Shown one piece after another: positions 52,574-62,152 of a DNA stretch of 64,000 nt; within the stretch, counting starts at the first letter, position 1; each line of letters starts with the position of its first letter. The notes beneath the pieces were generated by a model. The model was not told the DNA's origin, did no database searches, and worked only from the letters and a program-made list of their open reading frames with translations. Made by a program: the position numbers and the translations under genes. Where the stretch lies: assembly GCF_049959315.1 (NCBI RefSeq), contig NZ_CP188201.1. The stretch is one strand, 5' to 3'. The stretch is from Serratia proteamaculans_D. Its GTDB lineage: Bacteria; Pseudomonadota; Gammaproteobacteria; Enterobacterales; Enterobacteriaceae.

Positions 52574-54928
52574 ATGAACCCTGAGCGTTCCGAACGCATT
52601 GAAATCCCCGTGTTGCCGTTGCGCGACGTGGTGGTTTATCCGCACATGGTGATCCCGTTATTTGTTGGCCGGGAAAAATCGATTCGGTGCCTCGAAGCAG
52701 CAATGGATCACGATAAAAAGATCATGCTGGTGGCACAGAAAGAGGCCTCAACGGATGAACCTGGCATTAATGATTTATTCTCAGTCGGTACGGTAGCGTC
52801 GATCCTGCAAATGCTGAAATTGCCTGATGGCACGGTAAAAGTGCTGGTCGAAGGTCTGCAGCGGGCGCGTATTACTACGCTTTCCGACAGCGGCGAACAT
52901 TTTGCTGCCCAGGCAGAATATCTTGAGTCACCCGCGATTGACGAGCGTGAACAAGAAGTGCTGGTGCGCACTGCAATCAATCAGTTTGAAGGCTACATCA
53001 AACTGAACAAGAAAATTCCACCGGAGGTGCTGACGTCATTGAACAGCATCGACGATGCTGCGCGCCTGGCGGATACCATCGCCGCGCACATGCCGCTGAA
53101 GTTGAGCGACAAGCAGTCGGTACTGGAGATGTTCGATATCACCGAGCGTCTTGAATACCTGATGGCGATGATGGAATCGGAAATCGACCTGCTGCAGGTT
53201 GAGAAACGCATCCGCAATCGCGTCAAAAAACAGATGGAAAAAAGTCAGCGCGAGTACTATCTGAATGAGCAGATGAAGGCGATTCAGAAAGAACTGGGCG
53301 AGATGGACGATGCGCCGGACGAGCATGAAGCGCTGAAGCGCAAGATCGAAGCGGCGAAAATGCCGAAAGACGCGCGTGAAAAAACCGAAGCGGAACTGCA
53401 AAAGCTGAAAATGATGTCGCCAATGTCTGCGGAAGCAACCGTGGTGCGCGGCTACATCGATTGGATGCTGCAGGTGCCGTGGAATGCGCGCAGCAAGGTT
53501 AAAAAAGACCTGCTCAAGGCGCAGGAAGTGCTCGATATCGATCACTACGGCCTGGAGCGCGTCAAGGACCGTATCCTTGAGTATCTCGCAGTACAGAGCC
53601 GCGTAAGCAAAATCAAAGGGCCGATCCTGTGCCTGGTAGGGCCCCCTGGCGTGGGTAAAACCTCGTTGGGTCAGTCGATCGCTAAAGCGACCGGCCGCCA
53701 GTACGTACGTATGGCGTTGGGTGGCGTGCGTGACGAAGCGGAAATCCGCGGTCACCGTCGCACCTATATCGGTTCCATGCCGGGCAAACTGATCCAGAAA
53801 ATGGCCAAGGTTGGGGTGAAAAACCCACTGTTCCTGCTCGATGAGATCGACAAGATGTCTTCCGACATGCGTGGCGATCCGGCCTCTGCACTGCTTGAGG
53901 TGCTGGATCCTGAGCAGAACGTGGCGTTTAACGATCACTATCTGGAAGTGGATTACGATCTGTCCGACGTGATGTTCGTGGCGACCTCGAACTCGATGAA
54001 CATTCCTGCGCCGTTGCTGGATCGTATGGAAGTGATCCGTCTGTCCGGCTATACCGAGGACGAGAAACTCAATATTGCCAAGCAGCATCTGTTGCCGAAG
54101 CAGCTTGAGCGTAACGCCCTGAAAAAAGGTGAGCTGACGGTCGACGACAGCGCCATTACCGGCATTATCCGCTTCTACACCCGTGAGGCTGGGGTACGTA
54201 GCCTGGAGCGTGAAATCTCCAAGCTGTGCCGTAAAGCGGTGAAAACGTTGCTGATGGACAAGAAGATCAAGCATATCGAGATCAACGGCGACAACCTGAA
54301 GGATTACCTGGGTGTGCAGCGTGTCGACTACGGCCGTGCGGATACCGAAAACCGTGTGGGCGAGGTTACCGGTCTGGCGTGGACGGAAGTGGGTGGCGAT
54401 CTGCTGACCATTGAAACCGCCTGCGTACCGGGCAAAGGCAAGCTGACCTACACCGGTTCGCTCGGTGAAGTGATGCAGGAATCTATCCAGGCTGCACTGA
54501 CCGTGGTGCGCGCGCGTGCGGATAAATTGGGTATCAACCCTGATTTTTACGAGAAGCGCGATATCCACGTGCACGTGCCGGAAGGCGCTACACCTAAGGA
54601 TGGCCCAAGCGCCGGTATTGCGATGTGTACCGCGCTGGTTTCCTGCCTGACGGGCAACCCGGTTCGTGCCGATGTGGCAATGACCGGCGAGATCACGCTG
54701 CGTGGTCAGGTTCTGCCGATTGGTGGCCTGAAAGAGAAACTGCTGGCGGCACATCGCGGCGGCATCAAAACCGTGCTGATCCCGTATGAAAACAAACGCG
54801 ATCTGGAAGAGATCCCGGCCAATGTTATCGCCGATCTGGATATTCATCCGGTGCAAAGAATTGATGAAGTTTTGGACCTTGCGTTGCTCAATCCGGCCTT
54901 CGGCGCACTGCCGGTAGCGGCAAAATAG
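52574..54928 (+). CDS. lon: ATP-dependent protease Lon
   Basis: Hexameric AAA+ serine protease that degrades misfolded proteins and regulators such as SulA, RcsA and antitoxins. 784 residues, as in E. coli. N-terminal substrate domain (1-300), Walker A GPPGVGKTSLGQ (about 356), Walker B FLLDEIDKMSSD, and the Ser-Lys protease dyad: Ser in KDGPSAGIAM (about 679) and Lys in GLKEKLLAAHRGG (about 722). RBS AAGAGAGAG. Heat-shock promoter upstream. Confidence 0.99.
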   Translation: MNPERSERIEIPVLPLRDVVVYPHMVIPLFVGREKSIRCLEAAMDHDKKIMLVAQKEASTDEPGINDLFSVGTVASILQMLKLPDGTVKVLVEGLQRARITTLSDSGEHFAAQAEYLESPAIDEREQEVLVRTAINQFEGYIKLNKKIPPEVLTSLNSIDDAARLADTIAAHMPLKLSDKQSVLEMFDITERLEYLMAMMESEIDLLQVEKRIRNRVKKQMEKSQREYYLNEQMKAIQKELGEMDDAPDEHEALKRKIEAAKMPKDAREKTEAELQKLKMMSPMSAEATVVRGYIDWMLQVPWNARSKVKKDLLKAQEVLDIDHYGLERVKDRILEYLAVQSRVSKIKGPILCLVGPPGVGKTSLGQSIAKATGRQYVRMALGGVRDEAEIRGHRRTYIGSMPGKLIQKMAKVGVKNPLFLLDEIDKMSSDMRGDPASALLEVLDPEQNVAFNDHYLEVDYDLSDVMFVATSNSMNIPAPLLDRMEVIRLSGYTEDEKLNIAKQHLLPKQLERNALKKGELTVDDSAITGIIRFYTREAGVRSLEREISKLCRKAVKTLLMDKKIKHIEINGDNLKDYLGVQRVDYGRADTENRVGEVTGLAWTEVGGDLLTIETACVPGKGKLTYTGSLGEVMQESIQAALTVVRARADKLGINPDFYEKRDIHVHVPEGATPKDGPSAGIAMCTALVSCLTGNPVRADVAMTGEITLRGQVLPIGGLKEKLLAAHRGGIKTVLIPYENKRDLEEIPANVIADLDIHPVQRIDEVLDLALLNPAFGALPVAAK

Positions 54929-54962
54929 TGATGTATCGCAAAAACCATTGATAAAACTTATG

Positions 54963-54997
54963 CTGGCAAGTCATTTCGGACTTGCCAGTCTTTTTTT
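54963..54997 (+). terminator. Terminator of lon
   Basis: CTGGCAAGTC / GACTTGCCAG perfect 10-bp stem, 6-nt loop, TC then seven Ts. Confidence 0.93.
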
Positions 54998-55144
54998 GTA
55001 CCGCTAAGTTAGACAGCTGTCGGCCCGCGTTTTGTCACGCTTTCGGTGGCTTGCCAAGGCACGATGGGATTGATATAACAGCTGCGCTGTCGCAACCGTA
55101 GGGATTTTTCGGTGCGACGTTTGAATTCTAGAGGGGATGATAGA

Positions 55145-55417
55145 GTGAATAAGTCACAACTGATCGACAAAATTGCCGCAGGTGCTGATATTTCCAAAGC
55201 GGCAGCTGGACGTGCTTTAGATGCAGTGATTGCATCCGTTACTGATTCCTTGAAGGAAGGGGATGACGTGGCCCTGGTGGGTTTCGGTTCCTTCACCGTG
55301 CGTGAACGTTCGGCCCGTACCGGTCGTAACCCGCAAACCGGTAAAGAGATCAAAATCGCGGCAGCCAAAGTTCCGGCCTTCCGTGCAGGGAAAGCGCTGA
55401 AAGACGCAGTAAACTGA
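55145..55417 (+). CDS. hupB: Nucleoid protein HU beta
   Basis: Histone-like DNA-bending protein, beta subunit of HU. 90 residues, as in E. coli. VNKSQLIDKIAAGADISKAA at the N-terminus, GFGSFTVRERSARTGRNPQTG with the conserved arm Pro, and AFRAGKALKDAVN at the C-terminus. The start is GTG 55145, which gives the family start; upstream in-frame codons are not conserved. Single-gene unit between two terminators. Confidence 0.98.
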   Translation: MNKSQLIDKIAAGADISKAAAGRALDAVIASVTDSLKEGDDVALVGFGSFTVRERSARTGRNPQTGKEIKIAAAKVPAFRAGKALKDAVN

Positions 55418-55502
55418 TTGTTTGCGTCTAACCGTTTAGCGTTACAGGGCTTTGTAATAAACAATCACCTGACGCAACGGTGCTGGTAAGGTAAGATATA
55501 AG

Positions 55503-55528
55503 GCGCATCAGATTGATGCGCTTTTTTT
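55503..55528 (+). terminator. Terminator of hupB
   Basis: GCGCATCA / TGATGCGC perfect stem with a GAT loop and seven Ts. Confidence 0.92.
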
Positions 55529-55599
55529 ATTTTTGTCGCAGGGAACGCGCCTGCGCAAGGGTGTTTTTAATCCACATCACAGCGGAGTGTTGTCACACT

Positions 55600-57486
55600 A
55601 TGATGGACAATTTACGCGCGGCAGCTAATAACGTCGTGCTCAAAATCATCCTGGCCCTGATCATCTTGTCATTTATTTTGACCGGGGTGGGTAACTACCT
55701 GATCGGCGGTTCCGGCGATTATGCAGCGAAAGTAAATGGTCAGGTGATCGAGCGCGCTCAGCTGGAACAGGCTTTCCAAAGCGAACGCAGCCGCATGCAG
55801 CAACAGTTGGGTGACCAGTTCTCCGCACTGGCGGGCAACGAAGGTTATATGCAGCAGATGCGCCATCAGGCGTTGTCGCAGTTGATCGACAACATGCTGC
55901 TGGACCAATATGCCAAGAAATTAGGCCTGAGCGTCAGTGACGATCAGGTAAAAGACGCCATCCGCAAGGCGCCTTACTTCCAGACTAACGGCCAGTTCGA
56001 TAACGCTAAATATCTCGATCTGATTAGCCGCATGGGTTACACCGCCGATAACTTTGCACAATCAATGCGTCAGCAGCTGGTTAACCAGCAGGTGATCCAG
56101 GCCTTTGGCGGTTCGGGCTTCATTCTGCCTGCCGAAGCTCAGGATATGACGGCACTGGTGCTGCAACAGCGCGATGTGCGTCTGGCTACGCTGGATCTGA
56201 AAGCGTTGCAGGCCAAGCAGACCTTGACCGAAGACGAGCTGAAAGACTACTACAGCCAGAACAAGAACAGCTTTATTGCGCCAGAACAGGTCAAAGTAAG
56301 CTACATCCCAATGGACGCCGCTGCCATGCAAGACAAGGTGACGGTAGCCGACGCGGATATCAGCGCCTATTACGACCAGCACAAAAGCAGCTACGGTCAG
56401 CCTGAGCGCAAGAACTACAGCGTGATCCAGTTGAAAACCGAGGCGGAAGCCAACGCGGTACTGGATGAGCTGAAAAAGGGCGGTGATTTCGCCACGCTGG
56501 CGAAAGACAAATCCACCGACATCATTTCACGCCGTACCGGCGGTGAACTGGGCTGGCTGGAGCCGGACACCACAGCAGACGAACTCAAGCAGGCCAACCT
56601 GACCGAAAAAGGCCAGCTTTCCGGCGTCGTGAAGTCTTCAGTAGGCTATCTGGTGATCCGTCTGAACGACATCGAACCGGAAAAAGTGAAGCCGTTGAGC
56701 GAAGTGCGTGACGCTATCGCCAAGCAGGTTAAGCAGGAAAAAGCGGTAGACGCTTATTACGCACTGCAACAGAAGGTGAGTGAAGCGGCTACCAGCGATA
56801 ACGAGTCTCTGGCATCGGCCGAAGAGGCTGCCGGCGTGAAGGCGCAGCAGACCGACTGGTTTACCCGCGACAACATTCCGGCAGCGCTGAACTTCAAACC
56901 GGTCATTCAGTCGATTTTCGACGGTTCCCTGATTGGTGAAGGCGGCTCTCCGGGCAGCAACTCCGACGTGATCACCGTTGATGGCGACCGTGCCTTCGTG
57001 ATCCGCGTGTCTGGCCACAAGCCAGAGGGCATTGAACTGTTCGACCAGGTGAAAGATCGCGTGGCAGAACTGGTCAAGCGCAACAAAGCGGAACAGGAAG
57101 CCAAACTGCAGGGCGAGAAGCTGCTGGTTGAGCTGAAACAGGGCAAGGGCGACGAGGCGATGAAAGCCGCCGGCCTGAGCTTTGGCAGCGTGCAGAAGAT
57201 GGCACGTGCGCCAGAAGACAGCCAACTGGTGCAGAGCGTATTCGCGCTGCCGCATCCGCAGGAAGGCAAGCCGGTCTATGGCATGTCGCAGGACCGTCAG
57301 GACAACGTGGTACTGATTGCGCTGGATGCCGTGAAGCCAGGTACCTTGCCGGCTGAAGAAATGAAAACCTTCGTCAGCAAGATGGAAGAAGGTGCGACTG
57401 GCGTGTCCTTTGACTCTCTGCTGGCCAGCCTGCGCAAAGAAGCCAAGATCACCATGGGTGCCGCTGAGCAGCAGCAACCTCAGTAA
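55600..57486 (+). CDS. ppiD: Periplasmic folding chaperone PpiD
   Basis: Inner-membrane-anchored periplasmic chaperone near SecYEG. 628 residues (E. coli 623). One N-terminal TM (VVLKIILALIILSFILTGVGNYL), SurA-like helical N-domain, one inactive parvulin domain (about 266-360, RKNYSVIQLKTEAEANAVLDEL...GGELGWLEPDTTADEL), then further chaperone segments. ATG 55600 (MMDNLRAAANN) matches the family; a longer frame upstream overlaps the hupB terminator and is rejected. Confidence 0.97.
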   Translation: MMDNLRAAANNVVLKIILALIILSFILTGVGNYLIGGSGDYAAKVNGQVIERAQLEQAFQSERSRMQQQLGDQFSALAGNEGYMQQMRHQALSQLIDNMLLDQYAKKLGLSVSDDQVKDAIRKAPYFQTNGQFDNAKYLDLISRMGYTADNFAQSMRQQLVNQQVIQAFGGSGFILPAEAQDMTALVLQQRDVRLATLDLKALQAKQTLTEDELKDYYSQNKNSFIAPEQVKVSYIPMDAAAMQDKVTVADADISAYYDQHKSSYGQPERKNYSVIQLKTEAEANAVLDELKKGGDFATLAKDKSTDIISRRTGGELGWLEPDTTADELKQANLTEKGQLSGVVKSSVGYLVIRLNDIEPEKVKPLSEVRDAIAKQVKQEKAVDAYYALQQKVSEAATSDNESLASAEEAAGVKAQQTDWFTRDNIPAALNFKPVIQSIFDGSLIGEGGSPGSNSDVITVDGDRAFVIRVSGHKPEGIELFDQVKDRVAELVKRNKAEQEAKLQGEKLLVELKQGKGDEAMKAAGLSFGSVQKMARAPEDSQLVQSVFALPHPQEGKPVYGMSQDRQDNVVLIALDAVKPGTLPAEEMKTFVSKMEEGATGVSFDSLLASLRKEAKITMGAAEQQQPQ

Positions 57487-57521
57487 AGCGCCGCAGTTTT
57501 CTGCAACGCAATGCAATCCTC

Positions 57522-57544
57522 AAAGGCCGCTTTCGCGGCCTTTT
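57522..57544 (+). terminator. Terminator of ppiD
   Basis: AAAGGCCGC / GCGGCCTTT stem with a TTTC loop, ending in TTTT. Confidence 0.85.
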
Positions 57545-57625
57545 CCATATCTGAAATCCGCCAATTGCTGAAGTTTCTTCGCTGCGGCAAGGTGAGCTTG
57601 CTGTTAAACACAAGGAGGACACAGC

Positions 57626-58015
57626 ATGCAACCTACAGAAATAAAAGCGGTAAATGAGAGTGGTTTTAGCTTTAAAGTCTTGCTGACCGTAGCACTGCTC
57701 TGCCTGGCCGGGCCATCGTTGGCCGCAGAAGAAAAAGCGGTTACCGGGCAGCCGGTGCTCTCCGTGCCGGCGGCTAATGGCGGGCAGGGGGCAGAGGCCG
57801 GGGCGGCTGCCAGTGATGAGGCATCGGTCAGTATCAATCAGGCCGATGCCGAACAACTGGCCAGCATACTCAAGGGCGTAGGGCTGAAAAAAGCGGAGAG
57901 CATTGTGCGCTACCGCGAGCAGAATGGCCCCTTTACGCAGATTGAGCAGCTTCAGGAAGTACCGGGCATTGGGCCTGCACTGTTTGAAAGGAATCGCGCG
58001 CGGCTCAAAATGTGA
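57626..58015 (+). CDS. ybaV: ComEA-like helix-hairpin-helix protein YbaV
   Basis: 129-residue exported protein with a signal peptide or anchor (FKVLLTVALLCLAGPSLAAE) and a C-terminal ComEA-type helix-hairpin-helix domain (VSINQADAEQLASILKGVGLKKAESIVRYR with the second hairpin VPGIGPALFERN). It is likely a periplasmic DNA-binding protein; E. coli YbaV is 123 residues. Strong RBS AAGGAGGA. A low-complexity Ala/Gly linker (residues 50-68) joins the two parts. Confidence 0.93.
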   Translation: MQPTEIKAVNESGFSFKVLLTVALLCLAGPSLAAEEKAVTGQPVLSVPAANGGQGAEAGAAASDEASVSINQADAEQLASILKGVGLKKAESIVRYREQNGPFTQIEQLQEVPGIGPALFERNRARLKM

Positions 58016-58114
58016 TTTCGATCACGGCTGCGTGGCAAAGTGATAATGCAGCCCTTTTTCCTCTGCTACATTTTGCAGGTCTTACCAGTTTGGCACCTTG
58101 ACCAAATGGGTGAC

Positions 58115-58138
58115 GGAGTCGCTTGCGGCTCCTTTTTT
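58115..58138 (+). terminator. Terminator of ybaV
   Basis: GGAGTCG / CGGCTCC stem (one G-U) with CTTG loop, followed by six Ts. Confidence 0.85.
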
Positions 58139-58170
58139 CTGTAATCACCAGGCAGGAGCGGTTGTTATCT

Positions 58171-58584
58171 ATGCACCAGACCTTTATCAAAGTCCGTGGT
58201 TATCATATTGATGTTTATCAGCACGTGAACAATGCCCGCTATCTGGAGTTCCTGGAGGAGGCGCGCTGGGATTGGCTGGAGAATCAGGAAAGCTTCCGCT
58301 GGATGACGGAAAACAACATCGCCTTTATCGTGGTCAACATCAACATTAACTACCGCACCCCAGCGGTATTGGGTGACAAGCTACGCATTGACAGCCAGAT
58401 GGTGCAGCTAAACGGCAAAAGCGGCGTGTTGAGCCAGAAGGTCTCGCAGGATGCCACCGGGGCTCCGGTAGCGGATGCACTGCTGACCTTTGTTTGTGTC
58501 GATCTGAAAACCCAGCGGGCACTGCCGATCGAGGGGCAACTGCGCGAACACCTGCAGGTGCTCACGCCGCTGGAAGATAGCTAA
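58171..58584 (+). CDS. fadM: Long-chain acyl-CoA thioesterase FadM (YbaW)
   Basis: Hot-dog-fold thioesterase; E. coli FadM/YbaW hydrolyses long-chain and dienoyl acyl-CoA and is FadR-controlled. 137 residues (E. coli 132). IKVRGYHIDVYQHVNNARYLEFLEEARWDWLEN carries the catalytic Asp and helix; NININYRTPAVLGD follows. ATG 58171; AGGAG lies 12 nt upstream, rather far, so an in-frame TTG nearby cannot be excluded. Confidence 0.95.
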   Translation: MHQTFIKVRGYHIDVYQHVNNARYLEFLEEARWDWLENQESFRWMTENNIAFIVVNININYRTPAVLGDKLRIDSQMVQLNGKSGVLSQKVSQDATGAPVADALLTFVCVDLKTQRALPIEGQLREHLQVLTPLEDS

Positions 58585-58619
58585 AACAACGAGCGGCAAG
58601 CTGTGCCGCCGTTATTCAA

Positions 58620-59318
58620 TCAGACCAACCCGGTCTTCTTCTTCAGGCTCGCCATCACTTCGGCCTTGTTGATTTGGTACTGCTGCAGGCCGTTGGCGCG
58701 CAGATGGCAGGCCGCACATTCACCGCAGCCGTTGCCTTTGATGCCGTTGTAGCAGGTCAGAGTGTCCTGCTGCACCAGCTCCAGCTGATGGTAGTAATCT
58801 GCCAGTGCCCAGGTTTCTGCCTTGTTCAGCCACATCAACGGTGTTTCAAAGCGGATGTCGCGGGCGATGCCCAACACTATCGCCTGGTTCAGCGCTTTGA
58901 CAAACTCGTCGCGACAGTCTGGGTAGCCGGAGAAGTCGGTTTCACACACGCCGGTGATCACCGCTTCAGCTTCGACCTGATAGGCATAAATCGCCGCCAG
59001 TGTCAGGAACAGAATGTTGCGGCCCGGCACAAAGGTGCTCGGTAACCCATTGCTCTGGGTACTGTCGTAGGCGGGAACCGGAATGTTGTCACGGGTCAGG
59101 CTGCTGATCGCCAGCTCGTTGAGCAGGCCTACGTCCAGCAGCTTATGCGCCTTGGCCCCTAGGGCCACCGACAGCTCCTGAGCCACTTCAATTTCGGCGC
59201 GGTGGCGCTGGCCGTAATCGAAAGTGACGCAGTGAACTTCATCATACTGTTTCAATGCCTGAATCAAGCAGGTCGTGGAATCTTGTCCACCGCTGAAAAC
59301 GACAACCGCGCGCTTCAT
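58620..59318 (-). CDS. queC: 7-cyano-7-deazaguanine synthase QueC
   Basis: ATP-dependent conversion of 7-carboxy-7-deazaguanine to preQ0 in queuosine synthesis, feeding the tgt/queA steps encoded at 20-22 kb. 232 residues (E. coli 231). PP-loop FSGGQDSTTC at residues 8-17; zinc ligands in CYNGIKGNGCGECAACH. Downstream of the SgrR-family gene on the same strand with a 117-bp gap; no preQ1 riboswitch-like structure noticed there. Confidence 0.98.
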   Translation of the reverse strand: MKRAVVVFSGGQDSTTCLIQALKQYDEVHCVTFDYGQRHRAEIEVAQELSVALGAKAHKLLDVGLLNELAISSLTRDNIPVPAYDSTQSNGLPSTFVPGRNILFLTLAAIYAYQVEAEAVITGVCETDFSGYPDCRDEFVKALNQAIVLGIARDIRFETPLMWLNKAETWALADYYHQLELVQQDTLTCYNGIKGNGCGECAACHLRANGLQQYQINKAEVMASLKKKTGLV

Positions 59319-59435
59319 AAAATAACCTCAATTTATTGCTGAGACCCTACCCGATACACATTCGGGCGGTAAGATAAAAATGCGTTGCGGCAGCAATGGT
59401 AGCAGAAATGGTGGCATACCGCTGGCCGGGCAAAT

Positions 59436-61163
59436 TCAGTCGGTTGATGGCAACGTGGTATTTTCCACCGGCGGCGGTAGCCAGGCCTGACAGAAATCGA
59501 ACCACCCGTGGGCCGTCAGGGTGACGCCATGAATGCGCGGTGGCGCGCTGATTTGATACTGATAATGAAACAACGGAGTGATGATCGCCGCCGCCATAAG
59601 CTGCTGATAATAGTCTTTCAATTGCTGGTAACGCGCTTGCTGTGCCGGGAGCTGCTGGATTTGTTGCAGTGTTTGTTGCTGGTGCTGCCAGCGAGCGTCG
59701 GGAAGGATACCGCGCCACAGCGTATCTTGCCGCAGCCAGCTTTCCAGCGTGGCCTCCGGTGACTCGCCGATCAGGTTATCCGCCAGCAGCAGATCGGCCT
59801 GTTCGATTTGTTCGGCGCTTTGCCAGCGTTTACCCGCGTAGTAGCGCAGCTCCAGCTCGCAGCCGTGTTGCGCCAACAGTTGCTGCAAGGCCACTGTGAC
59901 CGTCTCCAGCTCCACCGGTGGCCGATGCAACAGAGTCAATTTAGCGGGCAGGGCAATATCCTCGTCAGCCTGATGCTGTGGAATTGCCCAGCCGGGCAGC
60001 ATTTCACGACTGGGGGTGATGACGCTGTTGGGCACCGGCAGATTGGCCAACAGGCCGGATTGCTGGATCAGCATCAGCAGTTTTTTCCCCTGAGCCTCGC
60101 TGAGCACGCCGTGCTTCAAATTCACCGCCAGATAGCACCAACCCAGACTCATGCTGCGCTGTACCGGCCGCGCCAAAGCCATCTCTTCCTGCTGACCGAG
60201 GGTAATGCGTACCGGATGCTGGCAACTGGTATAAGCCTCACCGGTGTTCACCTCGGGGGTGATCCAATACTCGATGCTCTCAAGAAAAGGATGCTGCAAA
60301 TGGTAAAACGGGTGTTGTTCCAATCGGACCAGGTGAGGTTGGTTTAGCGTCAGCTTAAACGGGCCGGCCCCCATGCCCGAAGCCTCCGGATGGGTCAACA
60401 GACAAGGTAACTCCGCCAGCCGATGTGCCAGCCAATAGTCTGGATGCTGCAATTCAAACTGCAGGCACAACGCATGGGGCAGACTGATCGTGGCAACGTT
60501 GGCCAGGCTCGGTTGGCTGCGAGGGTGTCTCTGCAGTTTTTCCAGCGTTTGCAGCAGCTGCTGGCCGGTCAGTGGTTCACCGTTGTGCCAGCGCAGTTGG
60601 CTGCGTAGAAAGAACTGCCAGCGCAGGCCGTCATGGCTGATTTGCCAATGGTGGGCCAGGTCAGATTGCGGCTCGGGATTACCGGTAATAAACCGCGTCA
60701 GGCCGGCATGCAGGGTGGCGACCAAATGCTGTTCGGCACGCCCGGTCAGGGTCAGCGGATCCAGCGATTCGAGCGTGCGGTAGTAGGGGATACGCAGCGT
60801 TGGGCTGCCGGCTTGCCATTGCCCACCAAGATGTGGACTGAGCAGTTCCTGTAAATGTTGTGGATCCAACTGCGCCATTTCCAGCGCCCCCTGATGATCG
60901 CCATCTTTCAGTAACCTTTGAAGATGGGCAGCGCGTAGCTCATCCGGCGTTTTCAGGCAGTGCAGGTGCGCACGTTTACCGCGCCCGGGCTGTGACTGCC
61001 AACTCAGCCAGCCCTGATCCTGCAGTTGTTGCACCAGTGTACGGGCGTGGCGTTCGCTGCAATAGAACATCGCCGCCAGCTCGCCGACGGTAATGGCGAC
61101 CGGCATGCCCCCGAGCTGCTGGTACAGGCGTTGATACTGGCTGAGGCGGTGGGTCAGGCGCAT
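59436..61163 (-). CDS. ybaE: SgrR-family regulator (YbaE)
   Basis: 575-residue protein with an N-terminal winged-helix DNA-binding domain (about 1-115, ITVGELAAMFYCSERHARTLVQQLQDQGWLSW) fused to a family 5 solute-binding domain (about 125-560), the SgrR architecture. No signal peptide, so cytoplasmic; the binding domain would sense an oligopeptide- or sugar-like ligand. It corresponds to E. coli YbaE (566 residues) by position between queC and cof; its regulon is unknown. Confidence 0.9.
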   Translation of the reverse strand: MRLTHRLSQYQRLYQQLGGMPVAITVGELAAMFYCSERHARTLVQQLQDQGWLSWQSQPGRGKRAHLHCLKTPDELRAAHLQRLLKDGDHQGALEMAQLDPQHLQELLSPHLGGQWQAGSPTLRIPYYRTLESLDPLTLTGRAEQHLVATLHAGLTRFITGNPEPQSDLAHHWQISHDGLRWQFFLRSQLRWHNGEPLTGQQLLQTLEKLQRHPRSQPSLANVATISLPHALCLQFELQHPDYWLAHRLAELPCLLTHPEASGMGAGPFKLTLNQPHLVRLEQHPFYHLQHPFLESIEYWITPEVNTGEAYTSCQHPVRITLGQQEEMALARPVQRSMSLGWCYLAVNLKHGVLSEAQGKKLLMLIQQSGLLANLPVPNSVITPSREMLPGWAIPQHQADEDIALPAKLTLLHRPPVELETVTVALQQLLAQHGCELELRYYAGKRWQSAEQIEQADLLLADNLIGESPEATLESWLRQDTLWRGILPDARWQHQQQTLQQIQQLPAQQARYQQLKDYYQQLMAAAIITPLFHYQYQISAPPRIHGVTLTAHGWFDFCQAWLPPPVENTTLPSTD

Positions 61164-61267
61164 AAGGAGAAATCCGGAACAGTTTTCCGGAATTGTTCAC
61201 TATTACTTCCGTAAATACCATCCCATACTGCAGGGACTGTAATCGCGTTCACATTCACGAGGTTTTT

Positions 61268-62092
61268 ATGTATCGCCTGGCGGCTTTTGATATGGATGGC
61301 ACTTTGTTGACACCGGATCACCGGGTCGGGCCGGAAACTCTGGCGGTGCTAAAGCAACTCCTCGAGCGGGAGATGGTGGTGACTTTCGCCACCGGGCGCC
61401 ACTATCTTGATGCACAGCCGATCATGGCACAGTTAGGCCTGCAGGGTTATCTAATTACCGGCAACGGTACGCGGGTCTATGACAACCGGGGTCAGCAGCT
61501 GCAGGCTACCGATTTGCCGGCCGATATGGCCGAAGAGGTGCTGCATACTCACTGGCGCACCGACGCCAGCATGCACGTCTTCCGTGATGAAGGCTGGATG
61601 ACCGAGTTTGCGCTGCCGGAGGAAATGTTGCAGACCCACCACCTGAGCGGTTTCCATTATCAGCTTACCGAACTGCGGCGTTTACCGGCGTTCGGCAACA
61701 GCAAGGTTTGTTTTGTTGGGCCGCATGAAGAGCTGCTGAAACTTCAGGTGCAGCTGCGCCGGCACTTTGCTGCGCGTGTTGATCTCTGTTTCTCGGCCTA
61801 TGAATGCCTGGAAGTCTTGCCACTGGGCTGCAATAAGGGCTCGGCGCTGGATATGTTGAGCCGCCATTTGGGGCTGAAAATGGCGGACTGTATGGCGTTT
61901 GGTGATGCGATGAACGACAAGGAAATGCTGGCGGCAGTAGGGCACGGCGTGGTGATGGGCAATGCCCTGCCACAGCTGAAGTCGCTATTGCCACAGTTAC
62001 CGGTTATCGGCCACTGCAAACAGCAGGCGGTGGCCCACTATTTGCAAAATTGGCTGCGTTCACCCTACCTCACCTATTCCCCCGAATTATGA
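61268..62092 (+). CDS. cof: HMP-PP phosphatase Cof
   Basis: HAD-superfamily (Cof-type) phosphatase; E. coli Cof hydrolyses the thiamine intermediate HMP-PP and other sugar or cofactor phosphates. 274 residues (E. coli 272). Asp8 and Asp10 in FDMDGTLL, Thr in FATGRH, Lys in GCNKGSALDML and Asp in AFGDAMNDKEML. ATG 61268. Divergent from the SgrR-family gene. Confidence 0.96.
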   Translation: MYRLAAFDMDGTLLTPDHRVGPETLAVLKQLLEREMVVTFATGRHYLDAQPIMAQLGLQGYLITGNGTRVYDNRGQQLQATDLPADMAEEVLHTHWRTDASMHVFRDEGWMTEFALPEEMLQTHHLSGFHYQLTELRRLPAFGNSKVCFVGPHEELLKLQVQLRRHFAARVDLCFSAYECLEVLPLGCNKGSALDMLSRHLGLKMADCMAFGDAMNDKEMLAAVGHGVVMGNALPQLKSLLPQLPVIGHCKQQAVAHYLQNWLRSPYLTYSPEL

Positions 62093-62109
62093 GGCTTTAT
62101 TGGCAGCCG

Positions 62110-62136
62110 GCCGGGTAGACTTACCCGGCTTTTTTT
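62110..62136 (+). terminator. Terminator of cof
   Basis: GCCGGGTA / TACCCGGC stem with a 4-nt loop and seven Ts, between convergent cof and the PLP-enzyme gene. Confidence 0.92.
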
Positions 62137-62152
62137 GGTCTGAACCTGCTGG

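Noticed and set aside
48573..54856. Long minus-strand frames opposite tig and lon (438 and 606 codons)
   Set aside because: Antisense to highly conserved genes with strong codon bias; Phe/His/Gln-rich, no domain seen.
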